In this document: in pieces, positions 27,600-37,444 of the stretch | How the letters are laid out: every line of letters starts with the position of its first letter | Numbering within the stretch: the stretch's first letter is position 1 | NCBI RefSeq assembly: GCF_021134715.1 | Contig: NC_060028.1 | Coordinates: 6,408,501-6,472,500 of the forward strand | Reading direction: 5' to 3' | Source: Daphnia pulex | Taxonomy: Eukaryota > Arthropoda > Branchiopoda > Diplostraca > Daphniidae | Length of the DNA stretch: 64,000 bases | Program-made: the position numbers and the translations under genes | The notes under the pieces: model-generated | What the model was told of the DNA's origin: nothing | Database searches by the model: none | The model's input: only the letters and a program-made list of their open reading frames with translations

Positions 27600-29138
27600 G
27601 AACTTGAAAATCCCCCTTCTGATTTTTTTATTTTTATATTCTGGAATATGCACAAGGCCGCGTTCTGTCATGTCAAAAAGCCTGAATACTTTAATCATAT
27701 TTTTTTCTCATAATTGATCTTGGTTGCGATTGATCTTCCATACTCGGCAAACGTTAATGTTAGACATTGTTTCATTTGTGAACATTCCTTGTAACCTAAC
27801 ATTTGAAAGGCTGCCTTATCCACGTTATCTAAATTAAGTATTAATATGGTGCAATCGAAAATTGGTGTAATTTTTCTCACTCCTTTTTCTTTGCTTTGAC
27901 GCCCCTCAAATTAACTGTAAACTGTGGTTGTGGTTTTACGTTTAGGTTGTGTCGGGGTTGGTTTTATGTTATTCATAAAATGTGAATGAAACTCGTGTGG
28001 TTTTACAGTAGGTAAGATACGAAGCTGTGTTGAAAAAACCCCATTCCGCTTTTTGATGATTTATGGTTTCCTCGGTAGTTTCTTTTAACAATTTGTTTAA
28101 AAATTCGTTTATTGTTGATTGAAGAATTTGATGAATTATATCCAGAATGTAAAAAAAAATCACAAATACAAATGTTACGGCACCGAAGATCTTTCCCATT
28201 TTTTAACACGCAACAAACAATCCGCCACTCGAATATTTTTTTTTATTCTTCTGCGTTCTCAGAATGATGATTAGTCCTTCCAGATCGAATATTTGAATTT
28301 GGCGGCTTTGACGATGCCATTGTTTATTAATTCATTTGACAGGGGGAAAACCATGAGTCCATTACACACACGGACAAACCTTGGTCTGGTATATTAGAAA
28401 CCCGAACTTTTCATCTAAAAATTTAACCAATTGTAGTATTTTCCGTCGACTTCGCGGGATCAGGTACCACAGAGGGAAAGGGAGCACCGCGGCAGACTTG
28501 CATTTTCGCCAACAAAATATGAATACTAAAAATTTTTTGAGGTCTACTTTTTGTAAAAAAATATGACAACAACGTCGCAGGCTCTTGGACTATAACCTAT
28601 ACTTACTGAATTTTGTTTCTTCATTTCATTCCCATCCATATATCACAAGTAGTAAGAAGTAGTTGTTTTTTAAGTGCCATCGTAGCTGTTAGCACCAAAA
28701 TATCGCCATAGATCGGGTCTGCCCGTCTGGCTAAAAACCATAACAGAAAACTAGAAATACGTATATGCGTTATTGATTTCACTGTGCAGACTGTTAAGAA
28801 ATGATATCACCGAATAACTAACGGATATGAAATTTTTTGGCTTGTTCCAATTGACGGATAATATTCTCTATTTCTGATTTATCCTAAAACGTCCCGTTAG
28901 ATTTTTTAAAACCACGATCGAAAAAGTACGATTCATTACGAAAAAGTATATACAAGTTTCGTAAAACAAAGTAAACTAAATAGTACCGCTATGGCGCGCT
29001 ATGGAGAAAAACGACTAACTAACCAAAGAGTTAAAGTAATTAAAACAGGGGGATTGGGGGGTTGGTTGATAAGGGTGACGCGAAACGATGGTAGCCGCCA
29101 ATTCAACCAATTTTTTTTTTTAAAGCACTTCAGACTTT
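27600..29138. other. Intergenic stretch downstream of PAM
   Basis: AT-rich sequence without a supportable gene. The PAM 3' untranslated region presumably lies at the start; I did not find a clear AATAAA in the first 300 bases. Confidence 0.45.
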
Positions 29139-29604
29139 CTAAACTGCTTCCTTTTTGCTGTCAACAGTAATAGTTTTCCAATTGGATTCTTCTTCTTCAG
29201 CATTTTCCTGTTCTTCTTGTTCCAATTGGTCATACCGCGAGTTGGTTACGCAACCAGATTTGATGTGGGCCATCAACTGTAATTTTAAAAAATAATAATT
29301 ATCAATCATTCACTACAGACGATGAAGGTGCGCATATTTTGTTCACCGCTTGCTGATCCATTTCTCTGATTGAATCTGTGAACGGTCCCGTGGCATTGAT
29401 GACACACTTAGCTCGGATTTCCCATTCCTTGCCGGTAATCTCGTCACGTACACGGGCACCAGATATCTTTTCTTGGCCTTCGTTATCTTTATTTTTCATA
29501 AGACTAACCTGTAAGATTCAGACAAATATAAGCCAAAATTCTTAATAAGAGTCATCAGTCGATGATGCTTACCACTTTCACGTGATTGTCCCTGTAGCCC
29601 CAAG
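29139..29604 (-). pseudogene. Mitochondrial glycerol-3-phosphate dehydrogenase (FAD) remnant
   Basis: Three pieces read on the minus strand: 29604-29573 (ends DNHVKV at a GTAAGC donor), 29518-29317 and 29276-29139. The middle piece carries the mGPDH signature ISGARVRDE...RAKCVINATGPFTDSIREMD. The last piece (LMAHIKSGCVTNSRYDQLEQ, then a Glu-rich tail and stop) fits a C-terminal exon of the same enzyme. Most of the FAD and C-terminal calcium-binding regions expected between them (several hundred residues) are missing, the phases of the last two pieces do not agree, and the 5' side stops abruptly at a terminal inverted repeat (29605). Because introns remain, it is a broken genomic duplicate rather than a processed copy. 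The domain assignment is firm; calling it a pseudogene rests on the missing central part. Confidence 0.75.
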
Positions 29605-29811
29605 TAGGGCTGTGGCCCGGGACGTTTTTAGCGGGGTTTTTTATATGGGTTTTTTAGACGGGTTTTTCTTCTTCCGCTGGTCGGAGCGGGTTGGGCCAAC
29701 TGAGTGAACGGGTTTGGCCCGGGCCAACCCATGGGTCAAAAAATTTTTACCGGTCGGGTAACGGCCCGGGTAAAAAATCGGGTCAAACACACTTTTTTTT
29801 TACAATCTTCT

Positions 29812-30142
29812 AGTATACGCAATGCGTATTAGACTGCAGCACTCTTTGCGACTTTCACGTTTCAGGTTAGAAGTAAATTTCATTTTTAAGACAGTAAGGA
29901 GCAAAAAAAAATCAAATGTTTGGAAAAGAAATGTGGACAATTGGCAATCTAGTATACGCAATGCGTATTAGACTGCAGCACTCTTTGCGACTTTCACGTT
30001 TCAGGTTAGAAGTAAATTTAATTTTTAAGACAATAAGGAGCAAAACAAATCAAATGGTTGGAAAAGAAATGTGGACACTTAGCAATCTAGTATACGCAAC
30101 GCGTACTTGGCTGCGGCACTTTTTGCGACTTTCACGTTTTTC
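29812..30142. repeat. Tandem repeat, 138-139 bp unit, derived from a dsRBD terminal exon
   Basis: Copy 1 is 29812-29950, copy 2 is 29951-30088, and a third copy starts at 30089 and diverges after about 54 bp. Read on the minus strand, each begins with the end of the dsRBD exon: NVKVAKSAA, a lysine codon changed to TAA in copies 1 and 2, then YALRILDC. The third copy is contiguous with the intact dsRBD exon. The units therefore arose by duplicating the 3' end of the captured gene with its downstream flank. Each complete unit contains a near-palindrome ATACGCA-A-TGCGTAT. Confidence 0.85.
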
Positions 30143-30512
30143 CCCAAACCTCGACTGATGGGAATGGAATCAACATTGAGCGTGACACAGGTCAAACCCA
30201 TGATCTTTGTCTCTCTATTATTTAAAAAAAAAACATTAGCATAAAAAAAATTAGTAATATGTCTACTTCTTACACGAACTCCATAGCTTTTCCAAATTTT
30301 CGATGAATGGTCTGGACAGGGTTCTTAGGCCAGTAACTGATTGTTCCTCCGGGGGCAAGAAGTGGGGCGATAACCGCCCACGTTATGTCATTAGAAAACC
30401 CCGAGTCTTGGAATATAGCCCCGGCAAGGGCTTCCTAGACGTCAGCCAATTCCTTAGGGGGCTCAGTGAAGGTGGCGAAAGGCAGTTCTGGGTCGTCCAC
30501 CGACTCCACTAT
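30079..30512 (-). pseudogene. Captured Dicer-type RNase III (second half) + dsRBD fragment
   Basis: Two exons read on the minus strand, 30512-30274 and 30214-30079, joined by a phase-2 intron (GTAAGAAG donor, AATAATAG acceptor). Exon 1 gives PELPFATFTEPPKELADV, a TAG stop (30435-30437), then EALAGAIFQDSG, the second RNase III catalytic motif (ADxFEAxxGAxxxDSG). The stop replaces the residue between V and the catalytic Glu. Exon 2 reads without interruption through a dsRBD beta strand (LTCVTLNVDS) and the final helix (GKNVKVAKSAAAKYALRIL) to TAA. Only the 3' half of the family's gene is present, and it lies inside a TIR element. It lacks the intron that the copies at 42.5-45.6 kb have between these regions. 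Confidence 0.8.
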
Positions 30513-30820
30513 CTCAAAAAACTATCAAAACAACTTTTTGTTGTTTTGATATATATTTATATGCTAAAATCGTCCCGGGCCACGGCCCTAGATGTGGCCA
30601 TGATGTTTTTATTGTAAAATATGACTTTGAATTATTTCGTGAATCGTGTATGGGATTTTTTGGCGTAAGAGGTTATAAGATTATTTCCCTGTATAAATAT
30701 TTAAGAAAATTCTATTGGAAAAAAATAAAACAACTAAATGATCTCAGACTCAATGCTGTACTACCGAAATCTACGCTCTAATGAATTTGAACGTACTTCT
30801 AGTCGTAGTATTCGTAGTAG

Positions 30821-31062
30821 TATTCGCGCGGTTTTTCTTCAAATATAATATTCAAAACATTTCGCTTTATCGACTTTTTTTGGTCAAAAAGGTGTGTAAG
30901 AGAACCAAGGTAACATTTTAATCCTAGCTTTGGCGCTGACATCACATTGTATTCGCGCGGTTTCTTTTCAAATAGTATATTAAAAACTTATTGCTTTGTC
31001 AAAATTTTTACATCAAAAAGTGTGTAAGAGATTCAAGGTACTGTTTGAATCCTAATTTTGGT
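30821..31062. repeat. Diverged tandem duplication, about 129-bp period
   Basis: Two similar copies begin TATTCGCGCGG at 30821 and 30950. Shared landmarks are GTGTGTAAGAGA near the middle and GAATCCTA/TAATCCTA near the end. The duplication lies between the TIR element and the truncated RNase III gene. Confidence 0.7.
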
Positions 31063-31202
31063 GTTTTTTTTTGCCAAGTGGGGTTAAAGAACCAACCCAT
31101 CTTGGGACAGCTGTTGTTAATTGCTGATATTTCTTATCAGAACTCCCAGTTTTCTTTTTATGAATAGCCATTCTAAAATAATTAACTTAATTATTTCTAG
31201 TA

Positions 31203-31728
31203 ATGAAACGTAAGTTAGAGACCAAAGAGATGGGTGTGAGCCCCCTGCCCAAGAAGAGGATATGTTTGGACGGGAAAGCCATGGTTGAATTTTTGTTCAA
31301 CGGGCTTAAAGAAGTGGAAAAAACTATTGGCTATATCTTCAAAAATAAGTTGCTGCTTATTCAAGCAATGACCCACTCATCTTACAAGAACAATTGCCTC
31401 ACCGAGTCCTACAATGAACAGGAGTGGATAGGTGACCGAGTATTGGGTAAGCTAATTTCTTATTTCTTATAAAATTCTATTATTCTAATATTCTTACTGT
31501 TTATTTTTAGGTTTTGAAATGGCAAAATTTGTCAGTCTGAACTGTCAAGACACGGTGGACGCAAAGTCGGCCACTTTTGCAACTCTGACGAGTAACGAAT
31601 TTTGGGCAGTTCTCACCGTTAGGCATGGCATACATAAACACATCAAGCTATGTGATAACAACCTAACAGCTAAAATCGATGCCTTTGCCGAACAACAGAC
31701 CCGTAATGGACACCAACACATGCATGAG
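31203..31728 (+). CDS. Truncated RNase III-like gene (first half of a Dicer-type RNase III domain)
   Basis: Exons 31203-31446 and 31511-31728 are joined by a phase-1 intron (TTGG/GTAAGC, TTTTTAG/G). The N-terminus is basic (MKRKLETKEMG, PLPKKR). RNase III hallmarks follow: VEKTIGYIFKNKLLLIQAMT, HSSYKNN, and the signature NEQEWIGDRVLG with the catalytic Glu and Asp of ExxxGD. Exon 2 aligns with the helical second part (SATFATLTSNEFWAVLTVRH) of the paralogues at 42.5-45.6 kb and ends phase 0 at HMHE before GTAAGA. The next exons, with the second catalytic motif (DxxExxxGA) and the dsRBD, are absent downstream, where a tRNA-like sequence begins about 130 bases later. The missing half is what the inverted fragment at 30079-30512 contains. 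Without it the protein should not cleave dsRNA; it may be a pseudogene. Confidence 0.72.
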
Positions 31729-31865
31729 GTAAGAGATTCTTACATATAACAAAACAATCTTTGTGTTGTTGTTGTGTATATAACAAAAAAAACAAGAGAA
31801 GGTGCCAAAAAAACCTTTGTGTTTTTATGTATTTGAAGTCCGTCTCTCAACAACTTCCATGGTGT

Positions 31866-31940
31866 AGTGGTTATAGTACTCGGTTAGTAGAACATATTGA
31901 GCAAGAATGTTCCGAGTTCGAGTCCGGTGGCGGACAATAA
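31866..31940 (+). repeat. tRNA-like sequence, possible SINE head
   Basis: It contains an A-box match TGGTGTAGTGG (from about 31859) and a B-box match GTTCGAGTCC (31915-31924) at roughly tRNA spacing, plus a 6-bp stem ACTCGG/CCGAGT where an anticodon stem might sit. The loop is far too long and no T stem forms, so it is not a functional tRNA gene. A tRNA-derived SINE remnant is the likeliest reading. The interval to 32671 has no other supportable gene. Confidence 0.35.
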
Positions 31941-32399
31941 ATTTTCAAAAAAAAGGCTCTCAGGTACCGAGAAATAAAATAGGGGTGATCCCTCAAGGGA
32001 CGAGGGGTGGGCTCAGGGGTGCGCAAAGGGGCGGCCAAGGACGCTACGGAAGCCCGGTAAACCAAAAACTTTAAAGTCGATTTACTCAGGGATGCGTTCA
32101 TTTGCACAAACTTTCCCATATACCATTCGAATCGGCTTAACGAGCTCTATCGAATGGCGTTAAGTTTGATTAGATTGGAGATTCCGTGCCACTCTAGGCC
32201 ACTGCCGAGAAATGTTTCAAACGCTGTTGGTGCTGTTTCAAAGAAGATCAAAAATCTGATTCCTAGAAAACATAACCAGCAACGTCTTCATACGTAAGAG
32301 GAAAAACAGACAATGTAGCAGAGACTACTAAATAACACATATCAACCCCGACTCTAATAAAAAGCCCACCCCCACCCCAAACACTAATACCCACCCGAC

Positions 32400-32452
32400 A
32401 CTACCCACCCCCCTCCCCCCCCCCCAAAAAAAAATAAAAAAAAAAATAAAAG
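32400..32452. repeat. C-rich then A-rich low-complexity tract
   Basis: A run of C residues is followed by A-rich sequence, just upstream of the CUB/LDLa gene. Confidence 0.7.
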
Positions 32453-32671
32453 GGAAAAACAGTAATGCATATCATTTCGATGTCTAGACATAAACGGCTT
32501 CAAATTACACACAGCTCTGATGTTTGGCTCCACAACTTCTTAACCGCTTCACACAGCCTCAGTATGAAACTAGTCTTGGATCGATCAAGAACAAGATCTT
32601 TCAAGTCCTCTGCGCATAGAAAGTGTATTATTTTTTAGTGAGTGTTAGGATTATTTTAATTTTGATAAATC

Positions 32672-35600
32672 ATGAGCCGTTGGTTCAGTAAGCTATTTTT
32701 AGTAGTTGTCCTTACTGCGTTGGGAAAGCCAGAAAGTGAAGCGGAAGACAATGCAGACGGTCTCCAAACAATTGAAGGTTCAGCTGGATGGGATTCGACG
32801 GAATGTCAACAGTTGCAGGATCGTCTCGAAGCCTTGGAATCGGCCGTGAAGAGCATCGTGTCAGCCTTGGCAAGTCAGAAGAACGAAATATTCGCACCGA
32901 TAACTGCAATTCTGGAGCAGAATGCAGCCCTGCGTGTTATTCTATCGTCACCTCTAGTATCCCAAGGCGCGTTACTGAAAATTCAACAATTCATCCTGAT
33001 TTTAGCTACAACACGACTATCAACACAAACAGTAATTCTAATTATTATGAAGAAGAGCCCAATCTTTCTGGGAATATTAACGCCTCGTTAAGCAGAAACA
33101 AATCTATTGAAATAGAATGGACCCCACTATTCCCCGAATGTATCGCATACAATTCCGGTGTCTGGATTCGAGTCTTTGAATCCGACACTCCTTCGTCAGC
33201 AGAGACGTACTTGTCCATCCCAAGGAAATGCTTGACCGAGAAATACAACTCCATCTTCTCTTTTGTCATACACTCGCCCACGAAATCTGACGACCCGAAG
33301 GAAAGCGATTGCCACTTCGAGCTAACGAATGTTCTGATCGAGTGTCGGTCTTACAAGATTGAACTTATTCCGAATTATGAGTCACTCAAGGGGAGACCAC
33401 TTACCACCGAAATTGTTACTCCTTCCACAGTTGAGTACAGATCTATCAAATGCAATCAAAGCCAAACTTAAATTAATTTTTTAATTCAGAATGGCAACTC
33501 AATCGATATGAAATCGCTGTTAAGCGTTGCCACTAGTTCGAGTTCGTTGTCTTTAAATTGGAAAGACAATTCCGGTTGCGCAACTCAACTGACATCCTTT
33601 AATTTAAAGACTTTCCTTGTAGGCCTACAGCTCACTGAAACTCAGTTTTTTATATTTAATCATATCATAACTTTGAATTTATATCAAGGATGGAAAAGTG
33701 AATGCTACAGAAGAAGTTGAACCCGCACTTGAAGTTTCCCCGCACTTGTCTGGACCAACAGAGGAATGAAAAGAATCTGTTCTCACTTACTTTATCTGCC
33801 GATCACACATGCCCGGTGAAATGGACGTCGTTGGACGCTTGTAGGAAGTACGCATTTGAAATGAAATCAGAGTATTCCAAGACTTGGAGTAGCGCGCCAC
33901 ATTTTTGGGAGACATTCACGTCCCAACAAGGTCCTTTTCCACAAATGCCTTTTCTATAAAGAATAATCAGTTATCAATTTTCTGTTTTATAAGACGTCGC
34001 CCGATAGATAATAAATATTATTTTCGCTATTGCTCGGAATCTGAGGGTTTTTATTGCATGAACATTGTTTATCGCAATCAGCAGCAGCAATATTATTTGC
34101 GCGTTCTCGCGGTGTTACTCAGCCTGGTTGCCTGAATAGAAATCAAATTTGCGATGGACACACGGACTGCGCTTCTGGAGTCGACGAGGAGAACTGTGAT
34201 GGCAATGTAGATATTATTTAGAGGAATTCACACACATTACAGTATTCTCACTATTTCCTGTTTAATACGGGCCTTTTGTGCAACCTACAGTGCATCGCTG
34301 GATTTAAGTGTGGTCGACAATGCATTTCCAAAGAAAAAGTGTGCGATGGCAACTACGACTGTGTTGACGGTTCTGATGAACACTATGATTGTGGTAATTG
34401 AAAAGGAAAAGCTCAATAATTTCATTAAATAATACCCTTTGTATTTCCACGTTTAAGAATACGCCAAGTCGTGCAGTGAGCTAAAGGACACTTACGGAAG
34501 TTTCTCTTCTTTGACTATCGATTCGGATAACGTATTTAAAAATGCCGCCCAAAAAACTATCGTCGCAATATCGGTACAAAGCAACCAAATCATTTGGCTA
34601 TCTTTCAGTATGTTCAACACTAAAGAAAACCATTTAGTGAAGGTAGGAAATACGAAATGCCATCTGAATTCTCAAGATGGCACGGGAGAAAATTAATTGC
34701 GTTGCATATTCGATAAAGGTTTAAGATGGGCCCTATTCGACCAGTCCTCTTCTTTTGTCACAAAGCGGATCTACTAAACCTTCCTCCATTCGATCGTCAG
34801 CCAATAATCTGTATGTGGAATTTCCTTCTTATTACGACAAAAGCTACGGCATTAGCGTGTCCCACACAAGTGTTCGTCTTATTAATCACGAAATCGCATG
34901 CCAAGCACAATGCATATCGATGATGCTTCTACATTATTGTGTTCACAGATGGACAACATGGAGAAACCGTTCGTTCCAGGTTTGCATCAATTTTAGATTG
35001 AAAAAGATATTTTAAAATGTAAATAACTTATGTATGCCAATTTTCCGTAACAGGGTGCGGCGGTTATGTCTATGGGGACGGTTCGGTATCCTCGCCGAAT
35101 TATTTGTCTAATAATAATAACAATTTTGACGAATGTTTCTGGTTCCCGGAAGCTCGGCAAAGCGACGGAGTCATATTTGTAAAGAGAAATAGCGCCCCGA
35201 CCGTCAGATCTCTTCCTTTTACGGTTCTCTCTACGCTTCCTTCTGAGCTTCCCATCATGACTGTACGGCATATTTTCTATTTAGATTTAACTGTTTTCTG
35301 CTCTTACCTTATTCTTTTTCTAAGGTCTACGACGGTTGGAACTCATCAGGTCAAGTGTTGTACGATGAATTGGATTCTTCTAAACCAGCTCAAGCCAAAA
35401 GTGTCGTCTATTCCGTCAGCCAGAAAATGATGATCCGCTTTACTCGGCCAAAAGTATCTTGCAGCAGTAGGAACTGGAGCGTGACTACCGTATGTATAAA
35501 ATTAATTTCAATTTCAGGCAATCTTTCAAAATAACCCAAACTTACTAAAATATGTAGATATCTAAGGTTTCTACCACCACAAACTTAGTCGGGATGATAG

Positions 35601-35842
35601 GAACAATAAACAGCCCCAACTATCCAGCCTTTAGATTTTTAAAAAAGAAAATGGATTTTAACAAATTTACCTTCTAGGTTTACGACGGCCCCACGGTTAA
35701 TTCTCCACTGCTCCTTGAGAAATCTGGATTATCTTCGACACCTTTCGCCGTCAACTCCTCCTCAAACGAAATGCTCGTCAGATTTACATCGGATGAAAAT
35801 ATTACTCTTCCGGGATTTCTGGCGGTGTACTCTACCGTGTAA
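32672..35842 (+). pseudogene. Secreted CUB / LDL-receptor class A domain protein gene, with frame breaks
   Basis: Starts MSRWFSKLFLVVVLTALGKP, a signal peptide, followed by a short coiled coil (QLQDRLEALESAVKSIVSAL). The frame must shift by one near 32940-32990 to reach an N-glycosylation-rich segment ending at 33471. A cysteine-containing segment with an in-frame TGA near 33770 needs another shift to reach TCPVKWTSLDACRKYAFEMK. Two LDLa repeats follow: QICDGHTDCASGVDEENCD (34147-34200) and CGRQCISKEKVCDGNYDCVD (34312-34392). CUB-like pieces lie at about 35055-35265, 35325-35490 and 35678-35842 (VYDG, SPNY, MLVRFTSD) and end at TAA. The architecture suggests an extracellular adhesion or protease-inhibitor-like protein. 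At least two frame breaks point to a pseudogene, unless introns or assembly errors explain them. Confidence 0.6.
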
Positions 35843-36056
35843 ATCTTTTAAACTCTTAATTTGAATCTTCTTCTTGTTTTCCCATGTTTTGAAAAAAAAT
35901 TCTGATAAGATCATGAGGTTTCTTTGATAGTTCCCTTCAGTCGGCTGGAAACATGTCCTGTAGCCACTGGTGGTCAAAATACATAGCCACCCTAAAGATT
36001 TAACTTAATTGTCTATGTTTGAGCGACGTCCAGGTACAAATAATAGAAGCATTAAG

Positions 36057-36085
36057 TCAGAGCCATTTACAGTAAATGGCTCTGA
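36057..36085. repeat. Perfect inverted repeat, 14-bp arms, 1-bp loop
   Basis: The arm TCAGAGCCATTTAC is followed by A and its exact reverse complement. Confidence 0.9.
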
Positions 36086-37344
36086 TTAAGACCGTCACGG
36101 AATTGATCGCCCACTAGGTTTTTTCCATTCCAATTCCAACAAAAACGATGCTTTGGGTACCAAATAATACAAATACACAGATATTCCATTGATAAGTAAA
36201 GCGAAATTTATGTTTAATAATTCTTGACAGGAAAGCACATTACAAGAAAACATCAGACATGACAAAACTTACTTGACAGGAAAACGATGACAACGCTCGT
36301 GAAAGATGAGTATACTATCATCCACAATTTTTTTCATTACAGTGCCGGTCCACTTATGCGACCACTTGGTGCAGCGGTCGTATAATTGGATGGTCGCATA
36401 ACCGGCCAAATGAATTAGTAGTATGTAGAAGGTGATGAATGAATCTTAGTAACACTTTGCTTAAGGAAAACAAATTGTTACGACTGACGAAATTCATCTT
36501 TGTTCGAAAAAGTCCAACCCTTTTTCAATAATGAAGGTCAACGATGATTTAAAAACAAAATACCTTGAAGTGGATTAAAATAATTCAAGTCGCGGCATGT
36601 TTATCGACAGAAAAATTTGAACTAGGGGAATCTCGCGCCAGAAAGTGGTGCAAGCAAAAGGGTGGTCGTATACCTGGATTGGTCGTATGGGCAGGCGGTC
36701 TGATAAGTGGACCAGCACTGTACTGTTTTTTATTAATTTTGCAATCTCAAACTTTGAGCAACAAATATTTCCGCCAGTGAAAATTTTCGGTAATCTATAC
36801 ATTGAAAAATACTTGCTCCCACCAACCTCCTCACCAAGATTTGAATTTTGAACTGACAAACTCATACTTCGGAATTCTTCGATTATTAAGTGAACCCTAA
36901 CCAGCTCACACGTAAATACGTTGCTATAGTTGACCCATATTTATTTCGTGTCCTCCCCAACAAAATAATTAGTTCTAAGATCTCTATATAACAGTTTGGC
37001 AATGCTGAAAATGTTTTATTCTTGAGATGGAATCCTCACACGAAGCAACGTTGCCAAATGAGAATATATATTTTTTCTGCGTTGATTTATATGTCTTTGG
37101 CAACACTGTATGATGAGAGAGCTGTATCAGAAAGCTGTGAAACTGGCACGCACTCCCACTGAAGGGTCGGAGTCTACCGTAGAGTAGAGACCAGACTGCT
37201 CGTCTCTAGGAGTGGATTCAATTCAAGCACGATTGCGTGTCAATTTCTTTTTTAGGGAAACAATTAGGGGTGACAAGATGACATTTTCTTAGCGTAGATG
37301 GCATTTTGAAAGTAAATGGAAATTGGCATTGGAAAAGGAAATGA

Positions 37345-37444
37345 AATTTAAGTTGGCAGATGAAACGGACAAGGAAGAGTTTTCCTTGTCCAATTTGACA
37401 AGACATATTTTTTCCTTAGCCGTTTCATATGCCAACTTATATTT
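37345..37444. repeat. Imperfect long hairpin
   Basis: The left arm (37345-37377, with AAGTTGGCAGATGAAACGG) pairs with the right arm (37411-37444, with CCGTTTCATATGCCAACTT) with a few mismatches. A second nested inverted repeat, GGACAAGGAA / TTTTCCTTGTCC, lies in the middle. Confidence 0.75.

Larger units (their letters stand above)
29605..30590. mobile_element. Non-autonomous TIR element carrying an RNase III-dsRBD gene fragment
   Basis: The ends match as 28-bp terminal inverted repeats with two mismatches: TAGGGCYGTGGCCCGGGACG at 29605-29624 and its reverse complement at 30571-30590, the match continuing inward for eight bases. Inside the left end lies a subterminal region of repeated CGGGTTTTT-like words and a perfect 14-bp palindrome (29714-29727). 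If the outer TA pair is the target duplication, the element proper is 29607-30588; no 8-bp duplication is visible. It encodes no transposase. Its cargo is the inverted 3' part of a Dicer-type gene plus two extra partial copies of that gene's last exon. It interrupts a glycerol-3-phosphate dehydrogenase exon on the left. Confidence 0.7.

Noticed and set aside
29597..30598. 8-bp target duplication for a hAT-type element
   Set aside because: The flanks GCCCCAAG and GATGTGGC do not match; only a TA pair is shared, so no superfamily was assigned.
31866..31940. Functional tRNA gene with an intron
   Set aside because: No T stem forms and the anticodon region cannot be made canonical; kept only as a tRNA-like repeat.
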